This document shows, in pieces, positions 52,793-62,101 of a DNA stretch of 64,000 bases (position 1 is the first letter of the stretch; every line of letters begins with the position of its first letter). The position numbers and the translations under genes were made by a program. This stretch comes from CAVTWY01 sp963738575 (GTDB taxonomy: Bacteria; Pseudomonadota; Gammaproteobacteria; Burkholderiales; Burkholderiaceae_C): assembly GCA_963738575.1 (NCBI GenBank), contig CAVTWY010000002.1:1426001-1490000 (forward strand), written 5' to 3'. The notes under the pieces are model-generated. The model had not been told where the DNA came from. It worked only from the letters and a program-made list of their open reading frames with translations, and ran no database searches.

Positions 52793-53932
52793 ATGTTCCT
52801 CAAACTTGAACAAGTCAGCGTTGCCTACGGCGCGGGTAAACACGCCAAAAGTGCTGTCGAAGGCCTGACACTGAGCCTCGACGTGGGGCAAATTGGGGTG
52901 TTGATCGGGCCGTCAGGTTGCGGCAAAACGTCTGTACTGCGTGCCATTGCCGGCCTGGAACCCTTAACGCAGGGGCGCATCACCCTGGGCGGCGCTTGCG
53001 TGGCTGAGGCCCCCGACAGCCACGTGCTGCCCGAAAATCGCCACATCGGGATGGTGTTTCAAGACTACGCGCTGTTTCCGCACCTGAGCGTGGCTGAAAA
53101 CGTTGCCTTTGGCGTCAAATCGCTGCCACCCTCCGAGCGAGCGCAGCGTGTGCGCGACATGTTGCACGTGGTGGCACTGGACGATTTGGGGGCGCGCGCA
53201 CCGCATCAGCTCTCGGGTGGTCAGCAGCAACGGGTGGCACTGGCACGCGCGTTGGCAACCCAACCTCGCTTGTTGTTGCTGGATGAGCCTTTTTCCAACC
53301 TGGACGTGGACTTGCGTGAGCGATTGACCCACGACGTGCGCTCAATCCTCAAGGCAACCGGCACCACCGCTCTTTTTGTGACACACGACCAATTCGAGGC
53401 TTTTGCGCTGGGCGACGTGATTGGCGTCATGCATCAAGGCCACTTGGCTCAATGGGACGACGCCTATGCGTTGTATCACCGACCCAGCACGCGTTTCGTG
53501 GCCGATTTCATCGGCCATGGTGTGTTTGCCAAAGCACGTATCGTGATGACTGACCGGGGGCCGGCGGTGCAAACCCCGCTTGGCGTCTTGACGGACACCG
53601 ACGAGTGCCCTTTGCCCGAGGCCTACCCCAACGGAGAATGTGACGTACTTTTGAGGGCTGATGACGTCATCCACGACGACAGTGCCCCGGTGCAAGCCCA
53701 AGTGGTTCGCAAGGCCTTTCGGGGGTCCGAGTTTCTATACACCCTGCGTTTGGCCAGCGGTGAAGAAATCATGGTGCACGTGCCCAGCCACCACACGCAC
53801 GCCATTGGCGAATGGATCGGCATCCGGGCAGCAGTCGATCACGTGGTGACCTTTCCGCGGCAAACGCGGGAAACAGCTGATTCATCGAACGCTGAACACG
53901 TTGAAAACGTAACCGATGGAAAAGGGAACTGA
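52793..53932 (+). CDS. Ferric-iron ABC transporter ATPase (FbpC-like)
   Basis: ATP-binding subunit that powers iron uptake through the divergent permease. 379 aa from the ATG at 52793; upstream in-frame codons run into the permease gene on the other strand. Walker A GPSGCGKT, Q-loop MVFQDYALFPHL, signature LSGGQQQRVALARAL, Walker B LLLLDEPF and switch His in FVTHDQ. A C-terminal TOBE-like regulatory domain (about 240-350) is typical of FbpC/PotA. Confidence 0.92.
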   Translation: MFLKLEQVSVAYGAGKHAKSAVEGLTLSLDVGQIGVLIGPSGCGKTSVLRAIAGLEPLTQGRITLGGACVAEAPDSHVLPENRHIGMVFQDYALFPHLSVAENVAFGVKSLPPSERAQRVRDMLHVVALDDLGARAPHQLSGGQQQRVALARALATQPRLLLLDEPFSNLDVDLRERLTHDVRSILKATGTTALFVTHDQFEAFALGDVIGVMHQGHLAQWDDAYALYHRPSTRFVADFIGHGVFAKARIVMTDRGPAVQTPLGVLTDTDECPLPEAYPNGECDVLLRADDVIHDDSAPVQAQVVRKAFRGSEFLYTLRLASGEEIMVHVPSHHTHAIGEWIGIRAAVDHVVTFPRQTRETADSSNAEHVENVTDGKGN

Positions 53933-54104
53933 TGCCTGCCCCAGCGATCCGAGGGGTAGCCCCGCCATTCACGGGCTTCCTTCACAGGCCAAGGCGGGCG
54001 TGTCAACCCCAGAACAGCGGCCGCGTCATACAATCAAGCAACCCCCACCAGGGGTGCAAATTTCGGCCGAGAAATTCGAAAAACTTCCGCGGACGGGCGA
54101 GTCA

Positions 54105-55541
54105 ATGAGTGCAAAACTGAAGATGGCAGGCTTGATGGCACTGGGTGCCGTGGCCGGCGCCTTGGCAACGATGCAACTTCAAGCGATCGCGCGCACCGGG
54201 TCACTCGCACCCTTGCCGATTGAAGAGGTGCAGCAGTTGGCGGCCGTGTTCGGCATTGTCAAAAGCGACTACGTTGAATCGGTAGACGAAAAAAAGCTCA
54301 TCACCGACGCCATCGCCGGCATGGTGGCTGGCCTCGACCCTCACAGCCAGTACTTTGACAAAAAGACGTTCAAAGAATTCCGCGAAGGCACCTCCGGCCG
54401 CTTTGTCGGTGTGGGCATCGAAATTGGGATGGAAGACGGCGTGGTCAAGGTGGTGTCGCCCATCGAAGGATCCCCTGCTTTTCGCGCTGGCATCAAATCA
54501 GGCGACCTCATCACCCGCATCGACGAAACACCCGTGCGCGGCTTGACGTCCAATGAAGCCGTGAAGCGCATGCGAGGCGAACCCAACACCAAGGTGGTGT
54601 TGACGATTTTCCGAAAATCCGAAAACCGCTCGTTCCCTGTCACCATCACACGCGAAGAAATCCGCATGCAAAGTGTGCGTGGCAAGGTGATAGAGCCAGG
54701 CTACGCGTGGTTGCGCGTGTCGCAGTTTCAAGACCGCACCGTGGACGACTTTGCGCGCAAGATTGAAGACCTCTACAAAGCCGACCCAAACCTCAAGGGC
54801 ATGGTGCTCGACTTGCGCAACGATCCCGGCGGATTGCTCGAAGGTGCTGTCGCCATCTCGGCCGCCTTCTTGCCTGCTGACGTGACGGTGGTGTCCACCA
54901 ACGGCCAGCTTGAAGATCAAAAGGCCACCTACAAAGCGTCGCCGCAGTTTTATTCAAGGCGCGGCAGTGGCGACCCCCTTCGCAAGCTGCCCGATGGCAT
55001 CAAAAAGGTGCCGCTCGTGGTGTTGGTCAACGAAGGTTCGGCCTCGGCCAGCGAAATCGTGGCGGGCGCCCTGCAAGACCACAAACGCGCCACCATCATG
55101 GGCTCCCAAACCTTTGGCAAGGGCTCGGTTCAAACCGTCCGCCAACTCAGCGCCGACACAGCACTCAAGCTCACCACGGCTCGTTACTTCACGCCCAAAG
55201 GGCAGTCCATTCAAGCGCGTGGCATCGTGCCCGACCTGTGGCTCGATGAGACCGCCGAGGGCAACGTTTTTGCCGCGCTGCGCACGCGCGAGTCCGATCT
55301 CGAAAAGCGGCTCTCAGGCACCGACGAAAAGCGCGACCCTGAACGCGAAAAGGCCCGTGCCGAAGAGCGCAAAAAGGTCGAAGAGCAGTTTGCCAAGCAG
55401 CGTGACAGCATCAAGCCATTGCCCGAGTTTGGCAGCGCCGAGGACTTCCCGTTGCAACAGGCACTCAACCGCCTCAAGGGCAAGACCGTGGTGGTCAGCA
55501 AGTCGGGTTCTGAGCGCAAAGCTGAGGCCCAGACAGAGTAG
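54105..55541 (+). CDS. ctpA: C-terminal processing peptidase, S41 family
   Basis: Periplasmic serine protease anchored or exported by an N-terminal hydrophobic helix. 479 aa from the ATG at 54105. Order: helix, cap segment, PDZ domain (about 90-175, GVGIEIGMEDGVVKVVSPIEGSPA), then the S41 catalytic core. The Ser/Lys dyad is Ser314 in EGSASASE and Lys339 in SQTFGKGSVQ, 25 residues apart as in Tsp. DPGGLL is also present. A charged Glu/Lys tail follows. Followed by a hairpin terminator and moeB, the usual order in Burkholderiales. Confidence 0.94.
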   Translation: MSAKLKMAGLMALGAVAGALATMQLQAIARTGSLAPLPIEEVQQLAAVFGIVKSDYVESVDEKKLITDAIAGMVAGLDPHSQYFDKKTFKEFREGTSGRFVGVGIEIGMEDGVVKVVSPIEGSPAFRAGIKSGDLITRIDETPVRGLTSNEAVKRMRGEPNTKVVLTIFRKSENRSFPVTITREEIRMQSVRGKVIEPGYAWLRVSQFQDRTVDDFARKIEDLYKADPNLKGMVLDLRNDPGGLLEGAVAISAAFLPADVTVVSTNGQLEDQKATYKASPQFYSRRGSGDPLRKLPDGIKKVPLVVLVNEGSASASEIVAGALQDHKRATIMGSQTFGKGSVQTVRQLSADTALKLTTARYFTPKGQSIQARGIVPDLWLDETAEGNVFAALRTRESDLEKRLSGTDEKRDPEREKARAEERKKVEEQFAKQRDSIKPLPEFGSAEDFPLQQALNRLKGKTVVVSKSGSERKAEAQTE

Positions 55542-55584
55542 CCCCGCCTGCGCAAGTTCGCAGCAAGCGCTTGTGCGAATCACC

Positions 55585-55610
55585 AAGGCCCGCGATGATG
55601 CGGGCCTTGT
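55585..55610 (+). terminator. Terminator hairpin after ctpA
   Basis: Perfect 9-bp arms AAGGCCCGC (55585-55593) and GCGGGCCTT (55600-55608) around GATGAT, 43 bases past the ctpA stop. The T-run after it is short, so termination may be partial and let some transcription reach moeB. Confidence 0.7.
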
Positions 55611-55647
55611 CACTTGTGCCGATCAACCTTGTGCATCCTGGTGCCTC

Positions 55648-56421
55648 ATGACCTCTGGTGACCTCAACGACGACGAGCTGCTGCGCTATTCACGTCATAT
55701 CCTGCTCGACGAACTCGGCATCGACGGGCAAAGACGCTTGTTGAACGCGCATGCTTTGGTGATTGGGGCTGGTGGGCTGGGTTCTCCCGTTGCGCTGTAC
55801 CTGGGCACCGCTGGGGTGGGCACCATCACCATCGTCGACCACGACGTGGTGGATGTCACCAACTTGCAGCGGCAAATTGCCCACGACTTGTCCCGCGTTG
55901 GCATGCCCAAGGCCTTGTCGGCTCGTGAATCGATCGCACGCATCAACCCTGGCATCACCGTCAACGCGCTGGTTGAACGCGCCGACGCGGTGCTGCTCAA
56001 CCGACTGGTGTCATCGGCTGATGTGGTGGTGGACTGTTGCGACAACTTCGCCACCCGGCACGCTGTGAACGCAGCCTGTGTCAGCCACGCCAAACCACTC
56101 GTTTCGGGCGCAGCCATCGGCTTTGACGGCCAAATCAGCGTCTACGACACGCGCAACCCCAAAGCGCCCTGCTACGCCTGTTTGTTCCCCGCCAGCGCCA
56201 CCGTCGAAGAAACGCAATGCGCCACGATGGGGGTGTTTGCACCCTTGGTGGGCATCATCGGGTCCATGCAGGCGTCTGAGGCCCTGCGCTTGTTAACCGG
56301 CGTGGGCCAATCGCTGGCGGGCCGACTCCAGTTGCTGGACGGTCGAACCATGGAGTGGAATGAGATGCAAGCGCCGCGCCTGCTCAGTTGTGCCATCTGT
56401 CACACACGCCCTGTGGCCTGA
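55648..56421 (+). CDS. moeB: MoeB/ThiF-family adenylyltransferase
   Basis: E1-like enzyme that adenylates the C-terminal glycine of a sulfur carrier (MoaD or ThiS) for molybdopterin or thiamine synthesis. 257 aa. The ATP site GAGGLGSPVALYLGTAGVG, DNFATRHAVN, and two zinc Cys pairs (CYACLF and CAIC at the end). SRHILLDELGIDGQ at the start is typical. No rhodanese domain, so sulfur must be supplied by another protein. Whether it serves MoaD or ThiS cannot be told here. Confidence 0.9.
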   Translation: MTSGDLNDDELLRYSRHILLDELGIDGQRRLLNAHALVIGAGGLGSPVALYLGTAGVGTITIVDHDVVDVTNLQRQIAHDLSRVGMPKALSARESIARINPGITVNALVERADAVLLNRLVSSADVVVDCCDNFATRHAVNAACVSHAKPLVSGAAIGFDGQISVYDTRNPKAPCYACLFPASATVEETQCATMGVFAPLVGIIGSMQASEALRLLTGVGQSLAGRLQLLDGRTMEWNEMQAPRLLSCAICHTRPVA

Positions 56422-56470
56422 GCACCCGAGCGCTCCGCGCCCTTGCCACACAAGCCGTTAAGCTCGTGCC

Positions 56471-57409
56471 ATGACCGATCCAAGCCATGCTCCGCCACCT
56501 GCTGACACCGGCAGTTCGCGTGCCGACCTGACCGCGCGAAACTTCCCCACCGCTCAGGAGGACCTCCGGCGGGCGCAACAGCTCCGGCGCTACGGCAGTG
56601 ACAGCAGCTACACACTGGCATTCGCCGACGAGCCCTTCATGCTGCGCGAGGAGCTTCGGCCCGTGCGCATGCAAATGGAGCTGCTCAAGCCCGAGATGGT
56701 GCAAACCGAGGAAGGCATCGATTCCACCATCGTGATTTTTGGCAGTGCACGCATCCTTCCCATGGCTGACGCTGTTGAACAATTGGCGCAGGCCGAAATG
56801 CTCGGTGATGCGGCAGCCTTGAAGCGCGCTCGCATGGGGTTGGAGCTGGCCCATCACTACGAAGAAGCCCGACACTTCGCAGCACTCGTGACCCGAGCCT
56901 CGCGACAACACCACGAACACCTTGTGGTGTGCACCGGCGGGGGCCCCGGCATCATGGAGGCCGGCAACCGTGGTGCCATGGAGGCCGGCGGGCGCAGCGT
57001 GGGGCTGAACATCGTGCTGCCGCACGAGCAAGAACCCAACCCCTACATCACGCCCAAGTTGTGCTTCTTGTTTCACTACTTTGGCCTTCGCAAAATGCAC
57101 TTCCTGATGCGCGCGGTGGCCCTGGTGTGCTTTCCGGGTGGCTTCGGCACCCTCGATGAAATGTTCGAGGTCTTGACCCTGACGCAAACCAAAAAAGTCC
57201 GCAAGCGCCCTATCGTGCTCGTGGGCAAGAACTTTTGGAACAAACTCATCAATTGGGAGTGGCTGGTTGAAACCGGCATGATCTCCCCTGAAGACCTGCA
57301 GCTTTTCACCATCGTTGACTCGGCCGATGAGGCGTGGGCTGTTCTGTCACGCGAATTCGGCTTCGACGCAGCGCCCACAACCACGGGCGAGTTTGCCGTC
57401 GACATCTAG
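56471..57409 (+). CDS. LOG-family protein (TIGR00730-like)
   Basis: Rossmann-fold protein of the lysine-decarboxylase-like/LOG group, whose studied members release cytokinin bases from their ribotides or cleave nucleoside monophosphates. 312 aa. Motifs are GGGPGIMEAGNRGAMEAGG and PGGFGTLDEMFEVLTLTQ (PGGxGTxxE). It has a 90-residue N-terminal extension beyond short LOG enzymes. It ends 11 bases before the arginase gene. The true substrate is unknown. Confidence 0.88.
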   Translation: MTDPSHAPPPADTGSSRADLTARNFPTAQEDLRRAQQLRRYGSDSSYTLAFADEPFMLREELRPVRMQMELLKPEMVQTEEGIDSTIVIFGSARILPMADAVEQLAQAEMLGDAAALKRARMGLELAHHYEEARHFAALVTRASRQHHEHLVVCTGGGPGIMEAGNRGAMEAGGRSVGLNIVLPHEQEPNPYITPKLCFLFHYFGLRKMHFLMRAVALVCFPGGFGTLDEMFEVLTLTQTKKVRKRPIVLVGKNFWNKLINWEWLVETGMISPEDLQLFTIVDSADEAWAVLSREFGFDAAPTTTGEFAVDI

Positions 57410-57420
57410 GCCCATTCACC

Positions 57421-58347
57421 ATGACCACGCTTCGCAAAGTCAGCATCATTGGTGCTCCCACCGACATCGGTGCCGGCCATCGGGGTGCCAGCATGGGCCC
57501 CGAGGCCCTTCGCGTTGCCAACTTGCAAAGCGCCGTGGCGTCGCATGGCGTGGACGTTGAGGACCTTGGCAACCTCAGCGGTCCTGCGAACCCTTGGTTG
57601 CCGCCTGTCGACGGTTACCGGCACCTGCCCGAAGTGGTAGCCTGGAACCAATCAGTGCACGATGCTGCGCATGGCGTGTTGCAGCGTGGGCGCATGCCCA
57701 TCGTGTTGGGCGGCGACCATTGCCTGGGCATTGGCAGCATCAGCGCAGCCGCACGGCATTGCCGTGAACACAACAAGAAACTTCGTGTGCTGTGGCTGGA
57801 CGCGCACGCCGACTTCAACACCAGCGCCCTCACCCCCAGCGGCAACATTCACGGCATGCCCGTGGCGGTGCTGTGCGGCCATGGACCGCACGCGTTGGCT
57901 CAAATCGGCGGCGTTGTGCCGGCCATCCAGGCCAAATGGGTTCGACAGATTGGAATTCGCAGCGTCGACGCTGGCGAAAAGCGGTTCGTGCACGCGCAGG
58001 GCTTGGAGGTTTTCGACATGCGCTTCATCGACGAAATGGGCATGCGCCACGCGATGGAGCTGGCCCTGGCGACGCTGGACGACAACACGCACTTGCACCT
58101 GAGTTTTGACGTCGATTTTCTCGACCCCGACATCGCCCCGGGCGTGGGCACCACCGTACCCGGTGGCCCCACCTACCGCGAAGCTCAGCTGTGCATGGAG
58201 ATGATTGCCGACAGCGGTAAATTGGCGTCGCTCGACGTGATGGAGCTCAACCCAGCCCTGGACGTTCGCAATCGCACCGCCGTGTTGGCGGTGGACCTGA
58301 TCGAAAGTTTGTTTGGCAAAAGCACGTTGATGCGCGTTAATAGCTAA
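57421..58347 (+). CDS. rocF: Arginase
   Basis: Hydrolyses arginine to ornithine and urea. 308 aa from the ATG at 57421. Manganese ligands are in GGDHC, DAHADFNT and SFDVDFLDP; the ASMGPEALR and GNIHGMP segments also match arginase rather than agmatinase. It lies 11 bases after the LOG-family gene and is probably co-transcribed with it. Confidence 0.93.
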   Translation: MTTLRKVSIIGAPTDIGAGHRGASMGPEALRVANLQSAVASHGVDVEDLGNLSGPANPWLPPVDGYRHLPEVVAWNQSVHDAAHGVLQRGRMPIVLGGDHCLGIGSISAAARHCREHNKKLRVLWLDAHADFNTSALTPSGNIHGMPVAVLCGHGPHALAQIGGVVPAIQAKWVRQIGIRSVDAGEKRFVHAQGLEVFDMRFIDEMGMRHAMELALATLDDNTHLHLSFDVDFLDPDIAPGVGTTVPGGPTYREAQLCMEMIADSGKLASLDVMELNPALDVRNRTAVLAVDLIESLFGKSTLMRVNS

Positions 58348-58366
58348 ACCACCACCTAAGTGGTTT
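58346..58366. terminator. Hairpin overlapping the stop codons of convergent genes
   Basis: Perfect 7-bp arms AAACCAC (58346-58352) and GTGGTTT (58360-58366), loop seven bases. It overlaps the arginase stop and the stop of the reverse-strand gene. Only three T residues end each arm, so it is a modest terminator. Confidence 0.45.
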
Positions 58367-59264
58367 CGCCAGCGCTAAGCTCTTCAGTCAATGCGGCCGT
58401 TTGGCGGTCCTTGAGTTGCAGCAGCAGCGCGTGCAGCATTTCGGTTGAAAGACCATGCAGCACCAAGCGGAAGCCTGCGCGCAGGGTGCTTTGGGGCACC
58501 AAGGGATGTCGGTTGTTGAGCAACACCAAATGCTCGGGCATGCCAGTCAAGCGCGCCGCGTAGATGCCAATGGTTTCGTCCAACTGCAGTGAATTGCTGG
58601 CGCGCCAAAAATCGTTGTCCGTCAGGAGCAGTTGGTACATCGGCGTGAAGATCTCGATGGCCGTTTGCAGATCGATGAAGTTGAACCGCCCATGGGGCAT
58701 GTCTTGCAACGCCAGTGGGCACGGCTTTACCATCGCCAAATCCAGCTTGGACACCGGCGACAACGATCGCCCCTGTTCTTGCAGGGCCTTGTTCAAGTAA
58801 ATGACGAAGTTGAACAAGTTGAGGTCGTGTTGGACAAACAAGTTGTCTTTCAGATCGTCAATGACCATCGGCCGCAAAGGCCGTGAAGGGATGCTGACAC
58901 CAGCGTTGCCTGCGATGAAAGCCAGGATGTCACTGCCGAGGTGAAAGTGTCGCAAGATCAACCAATTGGCCTGCGGCGACACGCAAACCTTCAGCCCTTC
59001 GGCCAACAACCAATGCAAAAACGCAGGTGCCTGCATGCGCTTGGGCAGCACGGCCTTGATGAGCTGAAACAGCACGATGCAGCAGCGCGCCAGCGGGCGC
59101 ACGATGGGCATCAAAAACTGCCTCGACTTGGAGGCCGAATCCAACAGCCAAGCCTGCTTGATCTCATCCGACAGCGGTGAGCTTTGATCAAGGTACAGCG
59201 CCAACCACGGGCTGGGGTCGGAAGGATCGTGTTCGTCCAAGATGAATGTGGGCAGGGTTTTCAT
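58356..59264 (-). CDS. Unrecognised protein coupled to the ketoacyl-synthase/oxidase fusion
   Basis: 302 aa from the ATG at 59264, which overlaps the stop of the preceding gene (ATGA), so it is made in step with it. I recognise no family. It begins with an acidic, proline-containing segment (DEHDPSDPSPWLALYLD). A hydrophobic stretch (IVRPLARCCIVLFQLIKAVL) could be one membrane or amphipathic helix. Several His lie in helical contexts (ILRHFHLGSDI, QHDLNLFNFVIYLN), as in some all-helical metal or lipid enzymes. Last gene of the cluster. Its coupling implies a shared product or complex with the fusion enzyme. Confidence 0.7.
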   Translation of the reverse strand: MKTLPTFILDEHDPSDPSPWLALYLDQSSPLSDEIKQAWLLDSASKSRQFLMPIVRPLARCCIVLFQLIKAVLPKRMQAPAFLHWLLAEGLKVCVSPQANWLILRHFHLGSDILAFIAGNAGVSIPSRPLRPMVIDDLKDNLFVQHDLNLFNFVIYLNKALQEQGRSLSPVSKLDLAMVKPCPLALQDMPHGRFNFIDLQTAIEIFTPMYQLLLTDNDFWRASNSLQLDETIGIYAARLTGMPEHLVLLNNRHPLVPQSTLRAGFRLVLHGLSTEMLHALLLQLKDRQTAALTEELSAGETT

Positions 59265-61180
59265 TGCTTTGGCGCTACCAAGAATGCGTCTTCCCATTGC
59301 ATCAAGTACATTTCAGCCGTGCGACGCGCGGTTGCAACCATGTCGTCGTCAACACAACCATCTGGGTCAAGGCTCAAGACCAAACCCACCGCTTGCAACC
59401 ACCGCGACAAGTGATTCTCGTCGTTGGTACCGTGGTAAGTCAAAAACCGAAACGCCTGGGACGGCAGTTGAGACGCAGGCAATTGCAACTGCAACATGGG
59501 CAGCAGGGCCGGGACAATGCGTTGCCCAGTACCCTCGATGATGTAGGTGGCGCCCAGCAGGCCCACGGGGTTCATGGTGGCAGCCTTGGCGTGCAAGTAG
59601 CTGTTGAGGGCGTCGCCACCTGGGCTCCGATGCAACGCGTCAATCGATGTTGCAGAGCCTCCCGCCATTCGATAGTCGTCAAAAAGCAATTTGAAGTCAA
59701 ACTGCTCTTCGGTGGCATGAAGGTCAATCAGCGCGGCGAGCTCGTCATAGGGTGGCTGCATGCTGGCAACTGCGCTGCGCATCCAGAGGCTGCCTTGCCG
59801 CACTTGCGGGATCCAGCAGGCCATCCAGCGTGTGTAGTCAGCCACCGTAAAAGTGCGCCGCGTGATGGCCTGCACCAATGGCGTGCGCCAAGCCCGCGAG
59901 CGGTAGTCATGCCAAACCTCGGCCAGCGCTTGCAGCAGCCTGGCCAAGCGCGGGTCCGACTGGTCACGTGCTTCATGGGGCGCAAGGATGGTGGGCGCTT
60001 CGGTCTGTGCAGCGGTTTGGGTGCGTGCCGGCACTGAAGGCCGAGCGCTTTGCTGCGGCGCCTCCACCTCAAACAGGGCGTAAGCTACCGTGAAGCGACC
60101 GGACTCGGGCACGAAGCAAAAAATCTGCTGGCCGGGCGCCAGCGTGTGCGTCTGCATGAATTCCGCCAGCATCACAAACATGCTCGCCGCCCCGGTGTTG
60201 CCGCGCCACGCCAGGTTGGACCACCACCGCTCTTGGGGAATCGCCAACTGGGCTTTGTGCATCAGCTCATCGACCACAGGGCGAAAGCGAGCCGACGAGT
60301 AGTGGCATAAAAAGTGGTCGACGCGGCTGGGCTGCATCAACCCCCTTTGGACCAGCTGGGCGTACTCGTGAATGGCAACGTCAAACAAGTGGGGCAACAA
60401 GCGAATGTCTTGGCGCAGCGCCAACGCACCATCAGCCTCGGCCGCGCTTGCGCTTTGATAGTCCAGGTAGCTGCGGTTGGCGTCAAGGTTGAGACCCAGT
60501 TGCATGCAAACGGGGTGATCGCCCGAGAACGATTTTTGATGCACCCATTTCAAGCGCAAGCGCAGCCTATCACCCGCCACAGCGTCGCGGTGACAAAGCA
60601 CCAGCGCTGCGGCGCCGTCCGACAGCATCCAACGCAAAAAATGTGCATTGAAGTCGATCTCGTAACCCCGCGGTGCAAAGCGTGTCGACTTGAACATGCG
60701 CGACGGCAAGTCACTGCCCACGGCAACCGCGCGTCGCGCGTCGCCCTGCTGTATTTGTCCTGCCGCAAAGGCCATGGCGCCCATGCTGGCGGCACACACG
60801 CCCACGCTGGTGTGGGTGTGCATGGGGGGCGCAGCCAACTCGCCTTGCACCATGTTGGCAAACCCCGGCATGATGGCGTCGCCACCGCTGGTGCCGCAGG
60901 CCAAAAGGTCAATCGAAGACAAAGCATCGCCGGAGCTGCGCAGCGCAGCCCGCACGGCTTCGCTGGCCATCTGGGCGTTGCTGATTCGCGTGGTGCCATC
61001 GGGGTTGATGGCGTAGTGACGTTGCTTGATGCCGTTTTCGGTCAGGATGCGTTGTTTGATGCGCCCTGAAACTCGATTGATGGGCGCGATGAAGTCGTCC
61101 ATGCCTTCGTTGTCGATCGGCTCGCCAGGCAAGTAAAAAGCCGAGCCGGTGACAAAGACATCGTTGTATTGAGTTGGCAT
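59261..61180 (-). CDS. Ketoacyl-ACP-synthase-III-like / haem-oxygenase-like di-iron oxidase fusion
   Basis: 639 aa with two catalytic domains. Residues 1-375 are a KAS III-type thiolase-fold enzyme with Cys129 (GVCAAS), His293 (LCHYSS) and Asn328 (RGNTGAAS), the full Cys-His-Asn triad. A Pro/Ala/Thr linker (about 376-405) leads to residues 410-639, an all-helical domain of the haem-oxygenase-like oxidase (PqqC/CADD/UndA) superfamily. Candidate iron ligands are Glu480 or Glu491/492, His488, Glu549, His583, Asp587 and His590; the H-x3-D-x2-H spacing equals that of CADD. Probably condenses acyl thioesters, then oxidises the product. Begins nine bases after the desaturase stop. Product unknown. 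Confidence 0.85.
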   Translation of the reverse strand: MPTQYNDVFVTGSAFYLPGEPIDNEGMDDFIAPINRVSGRIKQRILTENGIKQRHYAINPDGTTRISNAQMASEAVRAALRSSGDALSSIDLLACGTSGGDAIMPGFANMVQGELAAPPMHTHTSVGVCAASMGAMAFAAGQIQQGDARRAVAVGSDLPSRMFKSTRFAPRGYEIDFNAHFLRWMLSDGAAALVLCHRDAVAGDRLRLRLKWVHQKSFSGDHPVCMQLGLNLDANRSYLDYQSASAAEADGALALRQDIRLLPHLFDVAIHEYAQLVQRGLMQPSRVDHFLCHYSSARFRPVVDELMHKAQLAIPQERWWSNLAWRGNTGAASMFVMLAEFMQTHTLAPGQQIFCFVPESGRFTVAYALFEVEAPQQSARPSVPARTQTAAQTEAPTILAPHEARDQSDPRLARLLQALAEVWHDYRSRAWRTPLVQAITRRTFTVADYTRWMACWIPQVRQGSLWMRSAVASMQPPYDELAALIDLHATEEQFDFKLLFDDYRMAGGSATSIDALHRSPGGDALNSYLHAKAATMNPVGLLGATYIIEGTGQRIVPALLPMLQLQLPASQLPSQAFRFLTYHGTNDENHLSRWLQAVGLVLSLDPDGCVDDDMVATARRTAEMYLMQWEDAFLVAPKQ

Positions 61181-61189
61181 GCGCAGGTT

Positions 61190-62101
61190 TTAGGCGGTTG
61201 GGCCAACCTTTGAGGGATGGGGCACGTCGTTGTCATGGGGCCATGCGGCCATCAAGGATCGGCTGCGAAGCGCGGGCATCCAAGGCGCCAACAGCATCAC
61301 CCGCACCACGTAACGCAGCAGGCTTGGTTCGATCAGACGCGGGTCAACCTGGTGGCGCAGCGCCGCATGCAGCGCGGGCATGCGCGACCAATGAACGCGG
61401 GGATGGGTGTGATGCGCAGTGTGAAAGCCGATGTTGAAGTACAGCCAATTGACGCCGCCCTCAAAATTGCGAGCGTGGTTCCAGTGCGAGGCCCCATCGG
61501 CGTGGGCATGTTGAAAGTAGTTGGCCCCCAAAAGCGAGTGCATGGCGATCGCCTGCGGGACCATCACGCAAACCAACGCCTTGCGCCAATCCAGCCACAG
61601 AAGCACCGCCCACAAGGCGAACACCAAAGCGTATTGCAACATCGCCCAGCGCCAAACACCCGGGCGATGGCTTCGCATCCGCCTCAAGTGCTGCCAAAAA
61701 TGGGGGTACAGCGCCCACGCCGCCTGCAGCGGATGAAGAAGGTAGCCCATCAGATGATTGGTGTCACCTCCCCAGAAGCGGTAGGTTCTCGCCCAGTCCT
61801 GGGGCCCATGATGAAAGCGGTGGTGGTTTGCTTGGTGCGTGGCCACAAAAGCATGGGTGGGGTGCCCTTGCAAAACGGCCAATCCCAGATCGGTGGCGCG
61901 GTTCAGGCGTCGGCTGTGCCACATCGGGAGATGGGCGTGATGATGGTGAATCACCCCCACACCGATCCACGTCACGACCAACACCACGTAGAGCCATGAC
62001 TGCCAATCGTGGGTCCAAAGCCAGGCCACCAGAACGGGAACCAGCACCATGAAGGCAACGGATTGCACGTCCCGGGCGTGACGCAAACCCACGCGCCTCA
62101 T
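61190..62101 (-). CDS. Membrane fatty-acid desaturase
   Basis: Di-iron membrane desaturase or related oxygenase. 303 aa with about five to six helices. Three His boxes: HHHHAH near 52-57, HQANHH near 89-94, and HTAHHTH near 232-238. The third box in FNIGFHTAHHTHP matches acyl-lipid or acyl-ACP desaturases rather than alkane hydroxylases. Starts inside the stop of the hydroxylase gene (ATGA). Expected to add a double bond to an acyl chain used or made by the neighbouring synthase. Confidence 0.9.
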   Translation of the reverse strand: MRRVGLRHARDVQSVAFMVLVPVLVAWLWTHDWQSWLYVVLVVTWIGVGVIHHHHAHLPMWHSRRLNRATDLGLAVLQGHPTHAFVATHQANHHRFHHGPQDWARTYRFWGGDTNHLMGYLLHPLQAAWALYPHFWQHLRRMRSHRPGVWRWAMLQYALVFALWAVLLWLDWRKALVCVMVPQAIAMHSLLGANYFQHAHADGASHWNHARNFEGGVNWLYFNIGFHTAHHTHPRVHWSRMPALHAALRHQVDPRLIEPSLLRYVVRVMLLAPWMPALRSRSLMAAWPHDNDVPHPSKVGPTA

